Part shown: positions 1 to 9,034 of the stretch, one piece after another
Numbering within the stretch: position 1 is the first letter of the stretch
Layout: every line of letters starts with the position of its first letter
DNA from: Actinomyces sp. oral taxon 414
GTDB lineage: Bacteria; Actinomycetota; Actinomycetes; Actinomycetales; Actinomycetaceae
Direction of reading: 5' to 3'
DNA length: 64,000 nt
Assembly (NCBI RefSeq): GCF_001278845.1
Contig: NZ_CP012590.1
Location: 2,604,001-2,668,000, forward strand
Translations under genes and position numbers: made by a program
The notes under the pieces: generated by a model
What the model was told of the DNA's origin: nothing
The model's input: only the letters and a program-made list of their open reading frames with translations
Database searches by the model: none

Positions 1-3
1 GAA

Positions 4-29
4 CGGTCGGCGGATGATAACGCCGACCG
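4..29. promoter_or_regulatory. Perfect 9-bp-arm palindrome
   Basis: Arms 4-12 and 21-29 are perfectly complementary around an 8-base loop. It could be an operator or a terminator hairpin for a gene outside the window. There is no T run on either side, so the role is open. Confidence 0.3.
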
Positions 30-274
30 ATCGGCGGCGATCACGTCTGAGCACCTCCTTCGGGATCGTCGGGCGGTCGCGGGAGCACGACCGCAGCCCT
101 CCGGACAGGGCGGACCTCCCCCGACTGTACCCAGCCCCTTCGGAGCTCCGGGAATCGCCTGCTGATATCAGGATATTCCGTGCGAATCCGGCGCAAAAGC
201 TCCTGTGCGTGCGTCGTGCGCGGGTCTGCCGACGCAACAATTTGAAATGACGGGCATCACCAATTTACGACCCC

Positions 275-295
275 GACTTAGGACGTAAGTCCCAA
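275..295 (-). promoter_or_regulatory. DosR-box-like dyad
   Basis: Bases 275-291 form GACTTA-5-TAAGTC. Read on the minus strand the block is TTGGGACTTACGTCC followed by TAAGTC, which resembles the mycobacterial DosR/DevR box (TTGGGACT...GTCC). Placement would suit a minus-strand gene off the left edge. Resemblance only: no regulator gene is in the window. Confidence 0.25.
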
Positions 296-540
296 GATGT
301 CGTCGCCGCTAATTAGTTTGATCCGGTCGTCCCGGATGCGCACGGAGGCGGGCCGCGTCAGGTGGGACAGGTGGAGGATCCGGCGGGGCGGCGGGCAGAA
401 ACCGCGTGGCCCCTCGTCGCTCTCGCCGCGCAAGCCCTCCTCGACACCCTCGCTGCGCAGCCAGGGGAGGCCGGGTCGGTAGGTGGCGATGCAGGCCAGT
501 TCGGCGCACCCTCGTCGCACAGCCAGGTGCGCCCCTCGCC

Positions 541-660
541 CTGTAGGAGGAAGGTTATTCCGGGGATGTCTGGGTGCGCCGAATCTTCCTCGTCGGGAAA
601 GGGTTCCGGGAAGGTTATTCTGGGTGTGTCTGAGTGGGGCGTATGGGGCTTGTGGGGCGG
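541..660. repeat. 60-bp tandem duplication with GGAAGGTTATTC motif
   Basis: Bases 541-600 and 601-660 align with the motif GGAAGGTTATTC at 549-560 and 609-620. The same motif recurs inverted in the tails of family A repeats (near 1131 and 33302) and singly near 25239, so it is part of a dispersed repeat rather than a gene. Confidence 0.55.
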
Positions 661-954
661 GGTGTGTCCGAATCTGTTGCACGGGCGCTCCGCGGCGAGG
701 TCGGGGGCGAGCGGGGCCCAGGGCCCGGACCCGATTCTGGCGCCCTGGGAGGATCGTTCGGGCCCCGCCCCGGGTGTGTCCGTCGGTTTCCGCATGATTG
801 CGCGGTTCTGACGGCCTCGCAGTCGGGTGCGCCCCGGAACGATCCTCCCGGGGCGCCATGTTCGGCCCCGGGAGGGGCGGCGAGAAGCGGAACCTGAGAC
901 AGATGGGGCGCGCGGGTCGCGTGGGACCAGTCGGACCCGGTCCGGACCCGGTCC

Positions 955-1076
955 GTGTCCAAATCTGCCACAAAGGCCCCAATCGAGTCGGGGCGCGCAA
1001 GAAGAATCGTTGATATTCCGCGGTTTCCTCCGCGACCTATCCCGGCCCGGGGCGCCTTTGTGGCAGATTTGGACAC
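955..1076. repeat. Family A palindromic element, copy 1
   Basis: An element of about 120 bp bounded by near-perfect inverted ends of about 22 bp (GTGTCCAAATCTGCCAC... and its complement). The core contains AGAATCGTTGATATTCCGCG. A conserved tail to about 1142 ends in an inverted GGAAGGTTATTC motif. The size and termini suggest a MITE-like or REP-like element. Five copies are present in the window. Confidence 0.75.
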
Positions 1077-1157
1077 GACCCCGCCCCGGGTCGCCCCAGG
1101 AGCCCCACCAGTCCCACTCGGACGCCCCAGAATAACCTTCCGGGGTGGGGGCGGCGG

Positions 1158-1340
1158 GGAGGGCGCGTTCTGCGGCCGGTTCGTCGCCCCCGGCCCGTCA
1201 TCCTTCCGCGAGCGCGTAGGTTTCTAGTCGAACGCGTACCTCCCGTCTGCGCGTTCGACTGGAAACCTACACGTTCGCGAAGGGTCGGGGGCGTCCCGGT
1301 GGGGTCCGGGGGTGGGCGAGACCCCCTGGGACCGGTCTGG
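1158..1340. repeat. Family B palindrome with tail, copy 1
   Basis: A long hairpin (1208-1280) has arms based on CGTAGGTTTC and AGTCGAACGCG around a 13-base loop, followed by a conserved tail to about 1340. The 50 bases before the hairpin are conserved too. Copy 2 lies at 18989-19170; its loop is in the opposite orientation although the flanks are not. Confidence 0.7.
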
Positions 1341-1600
1341 GTGGTGGGGTCCTTCCCGGGTCGGCGCTCCCGCGGGCCCGACATCGTGTTCGACCCGCGG
1401 GGGACGACGGTGGTGCCCGGGTCGGCGTTCCCGCGGGCCTGGCGGGGTCGTCGAAGTGGTCGCCGCGGTCGTCGGGCGCCCGAACCGCCCCCGACGGCCG
1501 GCCCTGCCGACCCCGCCATACTCGACCCCCTCCAACACGCCCGGAGGAGACACGGACGGGGTCGTCACGACCGACCCCGCACCCTGCGCTCCGCGCCCCG

Positions 1601-1733
1601 CCCACCGGTCCGACCGCGTCCGCTACGCCCTTTTCCGTCTACTACGCTCCTTCACCCTCCACTGTACGAGAAAAAGGAGCGCAGCAGAGAGTAAAGGAGC
1701 GTAGCAGACGAGAAGAGGCGTAGCAGACGACGG
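1601..1733. repeat. Family C palindromic repeat, copy 1
   Basis: An imperfect dyad is built from short units such as CTACTACGCTCCTT on one side and AAGGAGCGTAGCAGACG on the other. Copy 2 is at 32586-32720. It would fold into a long hairpin. No coding signal. Confidence 0.65.
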
Positions 1734-1873
1734 GTCCTTCCCACCGGATCACCGCAGATGCCCCAGAACGGGGTCACCGCGGCCCGCGGGCCCCGTTCGC
1801 TCGCCGGGGCACCCGCCCCGGCCGCCGCCCGGCCCGCGGACGCCCCTCCCCGGCCGGTCCGCGCCGGGCGGAT

Positions 1874-1993
1874 TGTCCAAATCTGCCACAAAGGCCCGGA
1901 TCGAGCCGGAGGGCGCGAGAAGAATCGTTGATATTCCGCGCTTCTTCTCGCCGCCGATCCCGACCCGGAGCGCCTTTGTGGCAGATTTGGACA
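1874..1993. repeat. Family A palindromic element, copy 2
   Basis: Same termini and core as copy 1. Its conserved tail is interrupted by the IS481-type element at 2024, with tail sequence resuming after 3514, so the IS arrived after this repeat. Confidence 0.75.
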
Positions 1994-2008
1994 CGCCCTC
2001 GCCCCGGA

Positions 2009-2023
2009 CCATCCCACCAGCAC
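2009..2023. repeat. Left 15-bp direct repeat of the IS insertion
   Basis: The 15 bases CCATCCCACCAGCAC immediately before the IS left end are repeated exactly at 3515-3529 after its right end, as expected of a target-site duplication. Confidence 0.7.
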
Positions 2024-3514
2024 TGTTATGTCTCAGGACATGGGTGACGGTTCTGTATCAGGACATCGGTGACGGTTCGGCGGGTCCTGGTGGTGACACT
2101 CGTGGTTTGGGATTGAGGGGTGAGCCCCGATAAGAACCGCAGTGTTGATCCCCGTGTCCGTCTGGCGATCGCCCGATGGCCCGATGACGCGCCCCGCGGG
2201 GCGGTGACGACGTTTGGCGCCGAGCAGGGCATCTGGCGCAAGACGTTCTACGTCTTGCGCCGGCGCGCGCTGGGGGGAGGGGCCCGCGGCGGCGGGCGAG
2301 CCCCGGTCGCGCCGTCCGCGCACCAGCCCGAGCCGCCTGCCCGATCAGGTTCGCGCCCGGGCCCTCGATGTGCGCGCGGCTCCGGGGGCGCTCGGGACTG
2401 GACCACGGTCCGATCAGCGTGCACGACAAGATGGCCGCCATGGGCCTTGAGGCGCCCTCGCCGGCGTGGCTGGCCAGGATCTTCCGTCAGGAGGGGGTGG
2501 CCAGGGCCGAACCGTCCAAGAGACCGAGGGCGGCGTGGCGCCGGTTCGACCTGCCCCGCCCCCAACGCCTGCTGGCAGCTCGACGCCACCGAGTACGTCC
2601 TGGCCGGCGGGCGCAAGGCGGTGATCTTCCAGCTCCAGGACGACCACTGGCGCCTGGCGGTGGCCTGACTGGTCGCCCCGGGCGAGACCAGTCAGGCGGC
2701 CATCGACGTCTTCGACAAGGGCGTAGCCGCCCGGGGCGTGCCCCCGGCGCCCGCGCGGCCGACAACGGCGCGGCCCCGGGCCCCAGCCGGCGCCCAGTCA
2801 CCGGCCGCCCGGCCGGGGCACGTGCGCTCCCTGGGCGTCGAACCCCCCGCCGCCAAAGCCCCTGCAGGCCCACCACCCACGGGCGACAACGAGCGCTTCG
2901 GCCAGACCCTGCTCCGCTACCTGGACCAGCAGCCACTGGCCGACTCCATCGCCGAGCCCCCGGGAGACGGGTCGACCGCTTCGACCACACCCTGCAACAC
3001 CCAGCGCCCCCACCCCGGCCTGCCCGGGCGCATCACCGGGCAGCAGGCCTGGGACGCCACCGAGGTCGCCCGGGCACCCCGACCGGGCCACGACACCGAC
3101 CCCATCACCCCCGGCGGCGAACCCGCGCGCGACGCGCCCGCCGGGCGCCGACCGCCGCACCGGCGCAGGCCCATCGCCCCCAGCGGCGAGCGCGAACTGA
3201 CCATCACCCGCAACGGCACCGTCCACATCGGCGGCATCGCGTTCCTGGTCCGCCGCGCCCTGGCCGGGCACCGAACCACCGCGATCTGGGACGCCACCAC
3301 CATCACCTTCGCCCACGCCCACGGCCGGCATCCTGATCCAGTACAACTGGCCGCCCGAAGGCGTCACCTACGTCTCCCACCACCCGCCCGACCCCACCAA
3401 CCAACGCGCCAGGCCCCAGGCCGCAACAGGCCCCAACCGTCACCGAAGTCCTGACACACCAAACGTCACCGATGTCCTGATACAGAACCGTCACCCATGT
3501 CCTGAGACATCACA
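2024..3514 (+). mobile_element. IS481-family-like insertion sequence (decayed)
   Basis: The element has terminal inverted repeats starting TGT-ATGTCTCAGGACATGG and ending with the complement ACA, in which the arms share ATGTCTCAGGACATGGGTGA. It is flanked by 15-bp direct repeats. IS481 elements are known for TGT...ACA ends and duplications of up to about 15 bp. The single transposase inside is frameshifted. The insertion point is the tail of a family A repeat. Confidence 0.75.
2120..3454 (+). pseudogene. IS481-type transposase, frameshifted
   Basis: The reading frame is broken several times. Piecing frames together gives an N-terminal helix-turn-helix segment (frame from 2120, with GIWRKTFYVLRRRA), a linker with DHGPISVHDKMAAMG, the first catalytic aspartate region (CWQLDATEY, near 2570-2600), a damaged second aspartate region (ADNG near 2760), and the third acidic region (DNERFGQTLLRYLDQQP near 2890). 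RPHPGLPGRITGQQAWDAT follows near 3000. This order is that of the DDE integrase core of IS481/IS3-like transposases. A C-terminal extension ends near the right inverted repeat. Because at least three frame changes are needed, the product is surely inactive. The family assignment rests on motif recognition. Confidence 0.75.
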
Positions 3515-3529
3515 CCATCCCACCAGCAC
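3515..3529. repeat. Right 15-bp direct repeat of the IS insertion
   Basis: Exact copy of 2009-2023. What follows (CCACCAGCACC...) continues the tail of the family A repeat that the IS interrupted. Confidence 0.7.
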
Positions 3530-3610
3530 CACCAGCACCAGAACCCGGGTGCACCCAGAGTAACTTTCGGTGCAGATCTGGTCGGAGATCGGGGGTGGTG
3601 CCGGTCCGGA

Positions 3611-3759
3611 TCGCACGATGTGAGCTCAGCTCGACGAAATCCACCTCAGCTCGCACGATGTGAGCTCAGCTCGACAAAATCCACCTGAGCTCGATTCGTG
3701 CGAGCTCAGCTCGCACAATGTGAGCTGAGGTGACATCACCGAAACGACTCCCCCGGGGG
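3611..3759 (+). repeat. Family D GAGCTC-rich block, copy 1
   Basis: A block built of alternating short units around TGAGCTCAGCTCG and AAATCCACCTGAGCTCG, each nearly self-complementary, closing with GGTGACATCACCGAA and CGACTCCCC. It lies just upstream of menG (start 3830), so it may influence its expression. Five copies are in the window, in alternating orientation. Confidence 0.75.
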
Positions 3760-3829
3760 CAAGTCTCGGCCAAGCCCCCGCGCCGCGACGCGCCGAACGC
3801 CCGGGGTCCGTCCCTGCGATCATGGGACC

Positions 3830-4528
3830 ATGAGCCGAGCCACCCTTGCCAAGGACCCCCGCGAGGTCGCGGGCATGTTCGACGCCGTCGCGCGCCGCTA
3901 CGACCTGACCAACGACGTCATGAGCCTGTGGCAGGTCCGCATGTGGCGGCGGGTCGCCCGAGCCGCCGTCGGGGCCGCGCCGGGCCTGCGGGTCCTCGAC
4001 CTGGCCGCCGGCACCGGCACCTCCGCCGTCGAGTACGCGGCCGACGGCGCCGACGTCGTCGCCTGCGACCTCTCCCCCGGCATGGTCGCCGAGGGCAGGC
4101 GCCGCCACCCGGAGATCGAATTCGTAGTCGGCGACGCCATGGCTCTGCCCTTCGCCGACGCCGACTTCGACGTCGTCACCATCTCCTACGGACTGCGCAA
4201 CGTTCAGGACACCGCGGCGGCCCTGGCCGAAATGGCCCGCGTCACCCGCCCGGGCGGGCGCCTGGTCATCGCCGAGTTCTCCACGCCCGTGCACCGCGCC
4301 CTGCGAGGGCTCTACCGCTTCTACCTGGGCACGGCGCTGCCCGCGGCCGGGCGGCTGATCTCCTCCAACCCCCAGGCCTACGCCTATCTCGGCGAGTCCA
4401 TTGTCGCCTGGCCCGACCAGGAGGCGCTGGCCGCGCTCATGCACGCGGCCGGCTGGCGGGGCGTGGCCTACAAGAACCTGTCCGGGGGCATTGTCGCGAT
4501 CCACCGCGGCACGCGCCCGGAGGACTGA
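3830..4528 (+). CDS. menG: Demethylmenaquinone methyltransferase
   Basis: A 232-residue class I SAM-dependent methyltransferase of the UbiE/MenG family. It is predicted to perform the last step of menaquinone synthesis, C-methylation of demethylmenaquinone. Near the start is [18 protein letters not shown] (24-41), the family's N-terminal signature. SAM motif [12 protein letters not shown] lies at 55-65. Later [19 protein letters not shown] and SYGLRNV fit motif II, the substrate region and the family motif. Length is typical. No strong ribosome binding site precedes the ATG. menC and menA lie elsewhere in the window, so the pathway genes are scattered. The downstream gene is convergent. Confidence 0.93.
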   Translation: MSRATLAKDPREVAGMFDAVARRYDLTNDVMSLWQVRMWRRVARAAVGAAPGLRVLDLAAGTGTSAVEYAADGADVVACDLSPGMVAEGRRRHPEIEFVVGDAMALPFADADFDVVTISYGLRNVQDTAAALAEMARVTRPGGRLVIAEFSTPVHRALRGLYRFYLGTALPAAGRLISSNPQAYAYLGESIVAWPDQEALAALMHAAGWRGVAYKNLSGGIVAIHRGTRPED

Positions 4529-4538
4529 GCGCCGCGGC

Positions 4539-4560
4539 GAGGCCCGTGAGAAGCGGCCTC
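4539..4560. terminator. Short hairpin between convergent genes
   Basis: GAGGCC and GGCCTC separated by 10 bases sit between the menG stop and the protease stop. It is a weak bidirectional terminator candidate, without a T run. Confidence 0.3.
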
Positions 4561-6283
4561 AGGAGTCCTTCCGCTCGACGAGGGTGACCTCGATCTCCTT
4601 CTTCTCCCCGTTGCGGATCACCGTGAGCTTCACCGTGTCGCCCGCCGAGTACTGGCGCACGAAGCCGGTCAGCGCGGCGGGCTGGTTCGTCGTCTTGCCG
4701 TCGATCGCGGTGATGACGTCGCCGACCTGGACGCCGGCCTTGGCCGCCGGCGAGTCGGGCTCGACCGCCGTGACCTTGGCCCCCGCGCGCGTCTCGCCGT
4801 CGGCCTTCTCGCTGCCGTTGTCGAGGGCCACCCCCAGGAAGGCGTGCGTCGCCGTTCCGTTCTCGATGAGCTGGTCGGCGACCTTGACGGCGAGGTTGCC
4901 CGGAATGGCGAAGCCGATCCCGATCGAGCCCGAGGCGCTCGAGCCCGAGGAGGACGAGCCCAGGGTGGCGATCGAGCTCGTGATGCCGATCAGCTTGCCG
5001 GTCTCGTCGAAGAGCGGGCCGCCCGAGTTCCCCGGGTTGACCGCCGCGTCGATCTGGATGGCGTTGGTGCAGGTCTTCGTGCTCGACTGCTGGCTGGGCT
5101 GCAGCACGCCCCCGAGCCCGGGCGTGCTCGAGCCCCCGGGGGAGCCGCCCTGGTTCTGGGACTGGTCCGGCTGGTCCTTCTGCTCCGTGACCACCGGACG
5201 GTTGATGGCGGAGACGATACCGGTGGTCACCGTTGAGGACAGGCCCAGCGGATTGCCGATCGCCATGACGTCCTGACCGGTGACGACCTTGCTCGAGTCG
5301 CCGATCTGGGCGACGGTGAGGTCGTCGGGGGCGTTCACGATCTGGACGACGGCGAGGTCGGTGGCCGGGTCCGTGCCGGTCAGCTCGGCGTCATAGATGC
5401 GCCCGTCCGCGAGGGTGATCTGGATCTGACTGGCCGTCCCGACGACGTGGTGGTTGGTGATGATGTGGCCCGAGGCGTCGTAGATGACGCCCGACCCCAT
5501 CTCCGTGCCCTCGGCGGTCTTCACGGTGATGGCGACGACGGAATTGGCGACGGCGTTGGTCACGCTCTCCCAGTCGGGCGCGGTGCCCGCGGAGGTGACG
5601 ATCTGGGTGGTCGCACCGGTGGCCACGCTCGTCGGCACCGCGCTGGCGACGGGCTGGGCCTTCTCGCCGTAGCCGAGGTAGTGCAGGCCGACGACGGTGC
5701 CCCCGGACGCCAGGAGCGCGACCACGACCGCGGTGGCGAGGACGCCGCCCCAGCCCGGCCCGCGGCGGCGACTGTCGCCGTCGGAGGACTTCGGGGGATC
5801 CGACGGCGGGACGTGCGGGGTCCCGCCACCGCCCGCCGGGGGGGAGGTCGAGGGAACCGGGCCGGGGACGGCGCCGGCCGAGGGGCCCGGCCCGTAGCCG
5901 GTGCCGGACGAGGCCGGGGCGGTGCTGGACGAGGCCGGGGCGGTACCGGATGAGGCCGGGGCGGAGTAGGAAGAGCCCGAAGCGGGGTAGGCGGAGTAGG
6001 GGGAGCCGGAGGCGGCCCTGTAGCCGGTGCCGGATTCAGACCCTGTTTCAGGCGCGTCGGCCGAGCGCTGGAAGGAGTAGCCGGGGGGCGTGGCGGGCAC
6101 CGTCGTGTAACGGGCCGTGACGGCCGCCTGAGAGGCCTGGGCGGCGTCGGCGGCGGAATCGCCGTCGAAGGAGCCCGAGGGCCGACCGGAGCGGCTCCAT
6201 CCCGCGGGCGGCTTGAACCGCTCTGAACCATTCGTGGCGCCGCCGCTCGGTGTGGCGCCGGTAACGTCGTCGTGCGAACTCAT
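4559..6283 (-). CDS. htrA: Membrane-anchored HtrA-type serine protease with PDZ domain
   Basis: 574 residues. An N-terminal cytoplasmic region (1-175) is rich in Ser, Ala, Pro and Tyr with short tandem PASSGT-like repeats. One transmembrane helix follows (about 179-200), then a trypsin-like domain with the triad His279 (TNHHV), Asp309 (DPATDLAVV) and Ser420 (NPGNSGGPL), and a C-terminal PDZ domain (about 475-565). This is the actinobacterial PepD/HtrA layout, a surface quality-control protease. The start is fixed by GAGGAGGATGTC before the ATG. A Gln/Ser/Gly-rich insertion of about 40 residues sits before the nucleophile. It is convergent with menG and probably transcribed alone. Confidence 0.93.
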   Translation of the reverse strand: MSSHDDVTGATPSGGATNGSERFKPPAGWSRSGRPSGSFDGDSAADAAQASQAAVTARYTTVPATPPGYSFQRSADAPETGSESGTGYRAASGSPYSAYPASGSSYSAPASSGTAPASSSTAPASSGTGYGPGPSAGAVPGPVPSTSPPAGGGGTPHVPPSDPPKSSDGDSRRRGPGWGGVLATAVVVALLASGGTVVGLHYLGYGEKAQPVASAVPTSVATGATTQIVTSAGTAPDWESVTNAVANSVVAITVKTAEGTEMGSGVIYDASGHIITNHHVVGTASQIQITLADGRIYDAELTGTDPATDLAVVQIVNAPDDLTVAQIGDSSKVVTGQDVMAIGNPLGLSSTVTTGIVSAINRPVVTEQKDQPDQSQNQGGSPGGSSTPGLGGVLQPSQQSSTKTCTNAIQIDAAVNPGNSGGPLFDETGKLIGITSSIATLGSSSSGSSASGSIGIGFAIPGNLAVKVADQLIENGTATHAFLGVALDNGSEKADGETRAGAKVTAVEPDSPAAKAGVQVGDVITAIDGKTTNQPAALTGFVRQYSAGDTVKLTVIRNGEKKEIEVTLVERKDS

Positions 6284-6547
6284 GACATCCTCCTCGGGCT
6301 TGTGGCCCGCTCAATAAACAAACGTAGCGAACACCCGGGTTCTGGGTCGTCTCGGAACCGCTTCTGACACTTTGCTGTGAACAATGCCAATGAAACCACA
6401 TCGAGACCACCGGTCGAACCCCCCATGTGACCCCCACGACGCCCGCGGCCCGGATCCGGCCCGCGCCCGACGGGCGGAGCGGGGTCGGCGGTCGGGGCCG
6501 CGCCCGTCGTCCAGCCGGGCGTCTGCCGTCCAGCCGGGCGTCCGACA

Positions 6548-7660
6548 TCACAGCGGCAACCCCGCGACCGGACTCAACCGGTCGGCCGCCTCCCGCTCGC
6601 GGCGCTCGGTGAGCGCGGCCAGGACGTGCGTCAGGCGCGTGGCCCAGCGCGCGGTGAGGTCGTCGTCGGCCCCGGCGGCGGCGAGCATGGTCTCGGAGAC
6701 GTGGACGGGGCGCAGCGGCAGGACGCCGCGGACGGGCAGGACGGAGGGGATGGCGACGTCGGATGATAGCAGGCCCACCGTGCCCAGGCCGCAGGCGTAT
6801 TCCAGGACGGGCAGGGCGGCGGCCAGCCGGAGCCCGGCGCCGACGCCGACGCTGGTGTCCAGGGCGGAGCACACGACGGCGGGCAGGTCGAGCCTTTCCG
6901 CCAGGACCAGGGCGCGGCGCACCCCGCCGAGCGGGGCGGCCTTGAGCACGACCACGTCGGCGGCCTCCAACCGCCTCACGGCGAGGGGATCGGCGGACAG
7001 CTGCACGGACTCGTCGGCGGCGATGGGCACGTCGAGGCGACGGCGCAGGACGGCGAGATCGGTCACATTCGCGCAGGGCTGCTCGGCGTACTCCAGGCCG
7101 CCGGCGGCCCGGTCCATAAGGGGCAGGGTGCGCAGGGCGGTCTCCAGGTCCCAGGCGCCGCCGATATCGATGCGCACGCGCCCGAACGGCCCCAGGGCGG
7201 ACCGCACGGCGCTCAGGCGCCGCAGGTCGGCGTTGAGCGAGGCCGGGGAGGAGGCGACCCGCACCTCGGCGGTGGCGGCCCCGGACTCGGAGACGAGGGC
7301 GTGCGCCTGGTAGGCGTCGACCTCGGGGACGGCGACGTGGACGGCGATCTGCTCGCGCCGCACGGGCAGGCTCGTCAGGCCGACGGCGGCCTGCTCGATC
7401 CCGGCGGCGAGCCACGGGGCGCAGGCGGCGGCGTCGTAGTCCCAGAAGGGGGCGACCTCGCCCCAGCCGGCGGGGCCGTGGAGGAGGACGCCGTCGCGGT
7501 GGGTCAGGCCGTGCGAACGGGCGCGCACGGGCAGCTCCCAGACGACGGCGCGGTCGATGCGCGCCAGCAGACCGGCGCGGTCGCGGGCACGCAGAGCCGC
7601 CAGGTCGAGCTCGCCGCGGGCGCGCGGCTCGCCCGCCATCCGGACGGCAGGACTCCACAT
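6548..7660 (-). CDS. menC: o-Succinylbenzoate synthase
   Basis: A 370-residue enolase-superfamily protein of the menaquinone pathway, predicted to dehydrate SHCHC to o-succinylbenzoate. The metal ligands are visible: Asp165 in RVRIDIGGAW, Glu193 in YAEQP and Asp216 in IAADESVQL. The second catalytic lysine is Lys240 in VVLKAAPLGG. Odd point: the usual KxK strand reads E-V-R (132-134), so the first catalytic lysine seems replaced by arginine. It lies 45 bases downstream of ornithine carbamoyltransferase on the same strand, so the two may be cotranscribed. Alternative: another enolase-superfamily enzyme, but menG and menA support menC. Confidence 0.85.
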   Translation of the reverse strand: MWSPAVRMAGEPRARGELDLAALRARDRAGLLARIDRAVVWELPVRARSHGLTHRDGVLLHGPAGWGEVAPFWDYDAAACAPWLAAGIEQAAVGLTSLPVRREQIAVHVAVPEVDAYQAHALVSESGAATAEVRVASSPASLNADLRRLSAVRSALGPFGRVRIDIGGAWDLETALRTLPLMDRAAGGLEYAEQPCANVTDLAVLRRRLDVPIAADESVQLSADPLAVRRLEAADVVVLKAAPLGGVRRALVLAERLDLPAVVCSALDTSVGVGAGLRLAAALPVLEYACGLGTVGLLSSDVAIPSVLPVRGVLPLRPVHVSETMLAAAGADDDLTARWATRLTHVLAALTERREREAADRLSPVAGLPL

Positions 7661-7705
7661 GCGCCAAGAATAGTCGGACGGGGCCCCTCTTTCGGGATCC
7701 TCCCG

Positions 7706-8749
7706 TCAATCCCCCAGGGTCGCCACCATGACGGCCTTAATGGTGTGCATGCGGTTCTCGGCCTGGTCGAAGACGATGGAGGCCGGCGACTCGAAGACCT
7801 CGTCGGTGACCTCGACTCCGTCCATGCCGGTGGCCTGGTAGATCTCCTCGCCGATGGTGGTGTTGCGGTCGTGGTAGGAGGGCAGGCAGTGCATGAACTT
7901 GGCCTGCGGGCCGGCGGTCGCCATGAGCGAGACGTTGACCTGGTAGTCGCGCAGCAGGGCGATGCGCTCGTCCCACACCTCCTTGGGCTCGCCCATGGAG
8001 ACCCAGATGTCGGTGTGGACGAAGTCGACCCCGGTCACGCCGTCGGCCACCGACTCGGTCAGGGTGATGCGGGCGCCGGTGGACTGGGCGACGCGGCGGG
8101 CCGCCTCGACGCACTCCTCGTCGGGCCACAGGGACCTGGGGGCGACGATACGCGTATCGGCGCCCAGGAGCGCGCCGTTGACGAGCAGCGAGCGGCCCGT
8201 GTTGAAGCGGGCGTCGCCGACGTAGGCGAAGGAGATCTCGCCGGCGGGCTTGCCCGCGTGCTCCAGCATGGTCAGGGCGTCGCACAGCATCTGGGTGGGG
8301 TGCCACTCGTCGGTCAGGCCGTTCCACACGGGCACGCCCGACAGCTCGGCGAGGGTCTCCACCTTGGCCTGGGAGTCACCGCGGTACTCGATGCCGTCGA
8401 ACATGCGGCCGAGCACCCGGGCGGTGTCGGCCACGGACTCCTTGTGGCCCATCTGGGAGCCCGACGGGTCGAGGTAGGTGGTGTGGGCGCCCTGGTCGTG
8501 GGCGCCGACCTCGAAGGAGCAGCGAGTGCGGGTGGAGGTCTTCTCGAAAACGAGGGCGATGTTCTTGCCGACCAGGCGCCGGTCCTCGCGCCCGGCCCGC
8601 TTGGCGGCCTTGAGCTGGGCGGCGAGCTCAATGAGGGCCATCCACTGCTCGGGGGTGAAGTCGAGCTCGCGCAGAAGGCTGCGGCCCTTGAGGCCCGCCA
8701 GGACGGCGGCGTCGGGGACGGGGAGTGGGTTCGGCTCGGTCATCGTCAT
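7706..8749 (-). CDS. argF: Ornithine carbamoyltransferase
   Basis: 347 residues. It catalyses carbamoyl phosphate + ornithine to citrulline, or runs in reverse in the arginine deiminase pathway. The carbamoyl-phosphate motif STRTR is at 72-76, HPTQ at 150-153 and the ornithine motif HCLP near the C-terminal third. The sequence [14 protein letters not shown] is the long-form (E. coli ArgI/catabolic ArcB) type. AAAGGAATGACG precedes the ATG; a second ATG two codons in is also possible. arcA is 5.3 kb away on the same strand, so a catabolic role (arcB) is as likely as a biosynthetic one. No carbamate kinase gene is in the window. Confidence 0.93.
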   Translation of the reverse strand: MTMTEPNPLPVPDAAVLAGLKGRSLLRELDFTPEQWMALIELAAQLKAAKRAGREDRRLVGKNIALVFEKTSTRTRCSFEVGAHDQGAHTTYLDPSGSQMGHKESVADTARVLGRMFDGIEYRGDSQAKVETLAELSGVPVWNGLTDEWHPTQMLCDALTMLEHAGKPAGEISFAYVGDARFNTGRSLLVNGALLGADTRIVAPRSLWPDEECVEAARRVAQSTGARITLTESVADGVTGVDFVHTDIWVSMGEPKEVWDERIALLRDYQVNVSLMATAGPQAKFMHCLPSYHDRNTTIGEEIYQATGMDGVEVTDEVFESPASIVFDQAENRMHTIKAVMVATLGD

Positions 8750-8782
8750 TCCTTTCTGCGGCGGGCGCGGGGCGCGGCGGGC

Positions 8783-9034
8783 TCAGCCTACCGGCGTCCG
8801 CCGGGGCCCCGTTCCGGCAGCGCACCGGCGCCCGCCAACGGACTCTCCGGACTCGCGGAGGTCGGCGACGACCTCGTCAACCAGTTCGCGCAAACCGGCC
8901 AGCGCGTCCTCCGGGGTCCCGGCGAGCCAGGAGAGCGATGGGAACTCGAGGCAGGTGGCGACGAACTCCTCATCCTCGGGCGACCAGGTGACGGTGAACG
9001 TGTAACGAGCAGTGCTTCCCATGAGTACGGTCAC
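8783..9034 (-). CDS. HicB-like small protein
   Basis: 83 residues. YTFTVTWSPEDEEFVATCLE followed by FPSLSWLAGTPEDALAGL and then an amphipathic helix (LRELVDEVVADLRESGE) is the fold pattern of the HicB/DUF1902 partial-RNase-H antitoxin family. The start is chosen as GTG at 9034: AAGGAGGG lies 7 bases upstream, and the GTGA overlaps the stop of the preceding gene by four bases, implying translational coupling. No HicA toxin is visible next to it. It may be a solitary regulator. The last 18 residues are low complexity. Confidence 0.6.
   Translation of the reverse strand: MTVLMGSTARYTFTVTWSPEDEEFVATCLEFPSLSWLAGTPEDALAGLRELVDEVVADLRESGESVGGRRCAAGTGPRRTPVG

Larger units (their letters stand above)
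1..2023. other. Gene-free stretch made of palindromic repeats
   Basis: I see no credible gene before the insertion sequence at 2024. All open frames here are GC-driven, overlap one another on both strands and show no family motif. The stretch instead holds two copies of repeat family A, one of family B, one of family C, a 60-base tandem duplication around 541-660, and small dyads listed separately. A gene to the left of the window on the minus strand could use regulatory DNA near position 280. Confidence 0.6.

Noticed and set aside
278..1076. Overlapping minus-strand open frames in the first kilobase
   Set aside because: They run through palindromic repeats; the same peptide pieces (SKSATKAP) recur in every family A copy, which is a repeat effect and not a gene.
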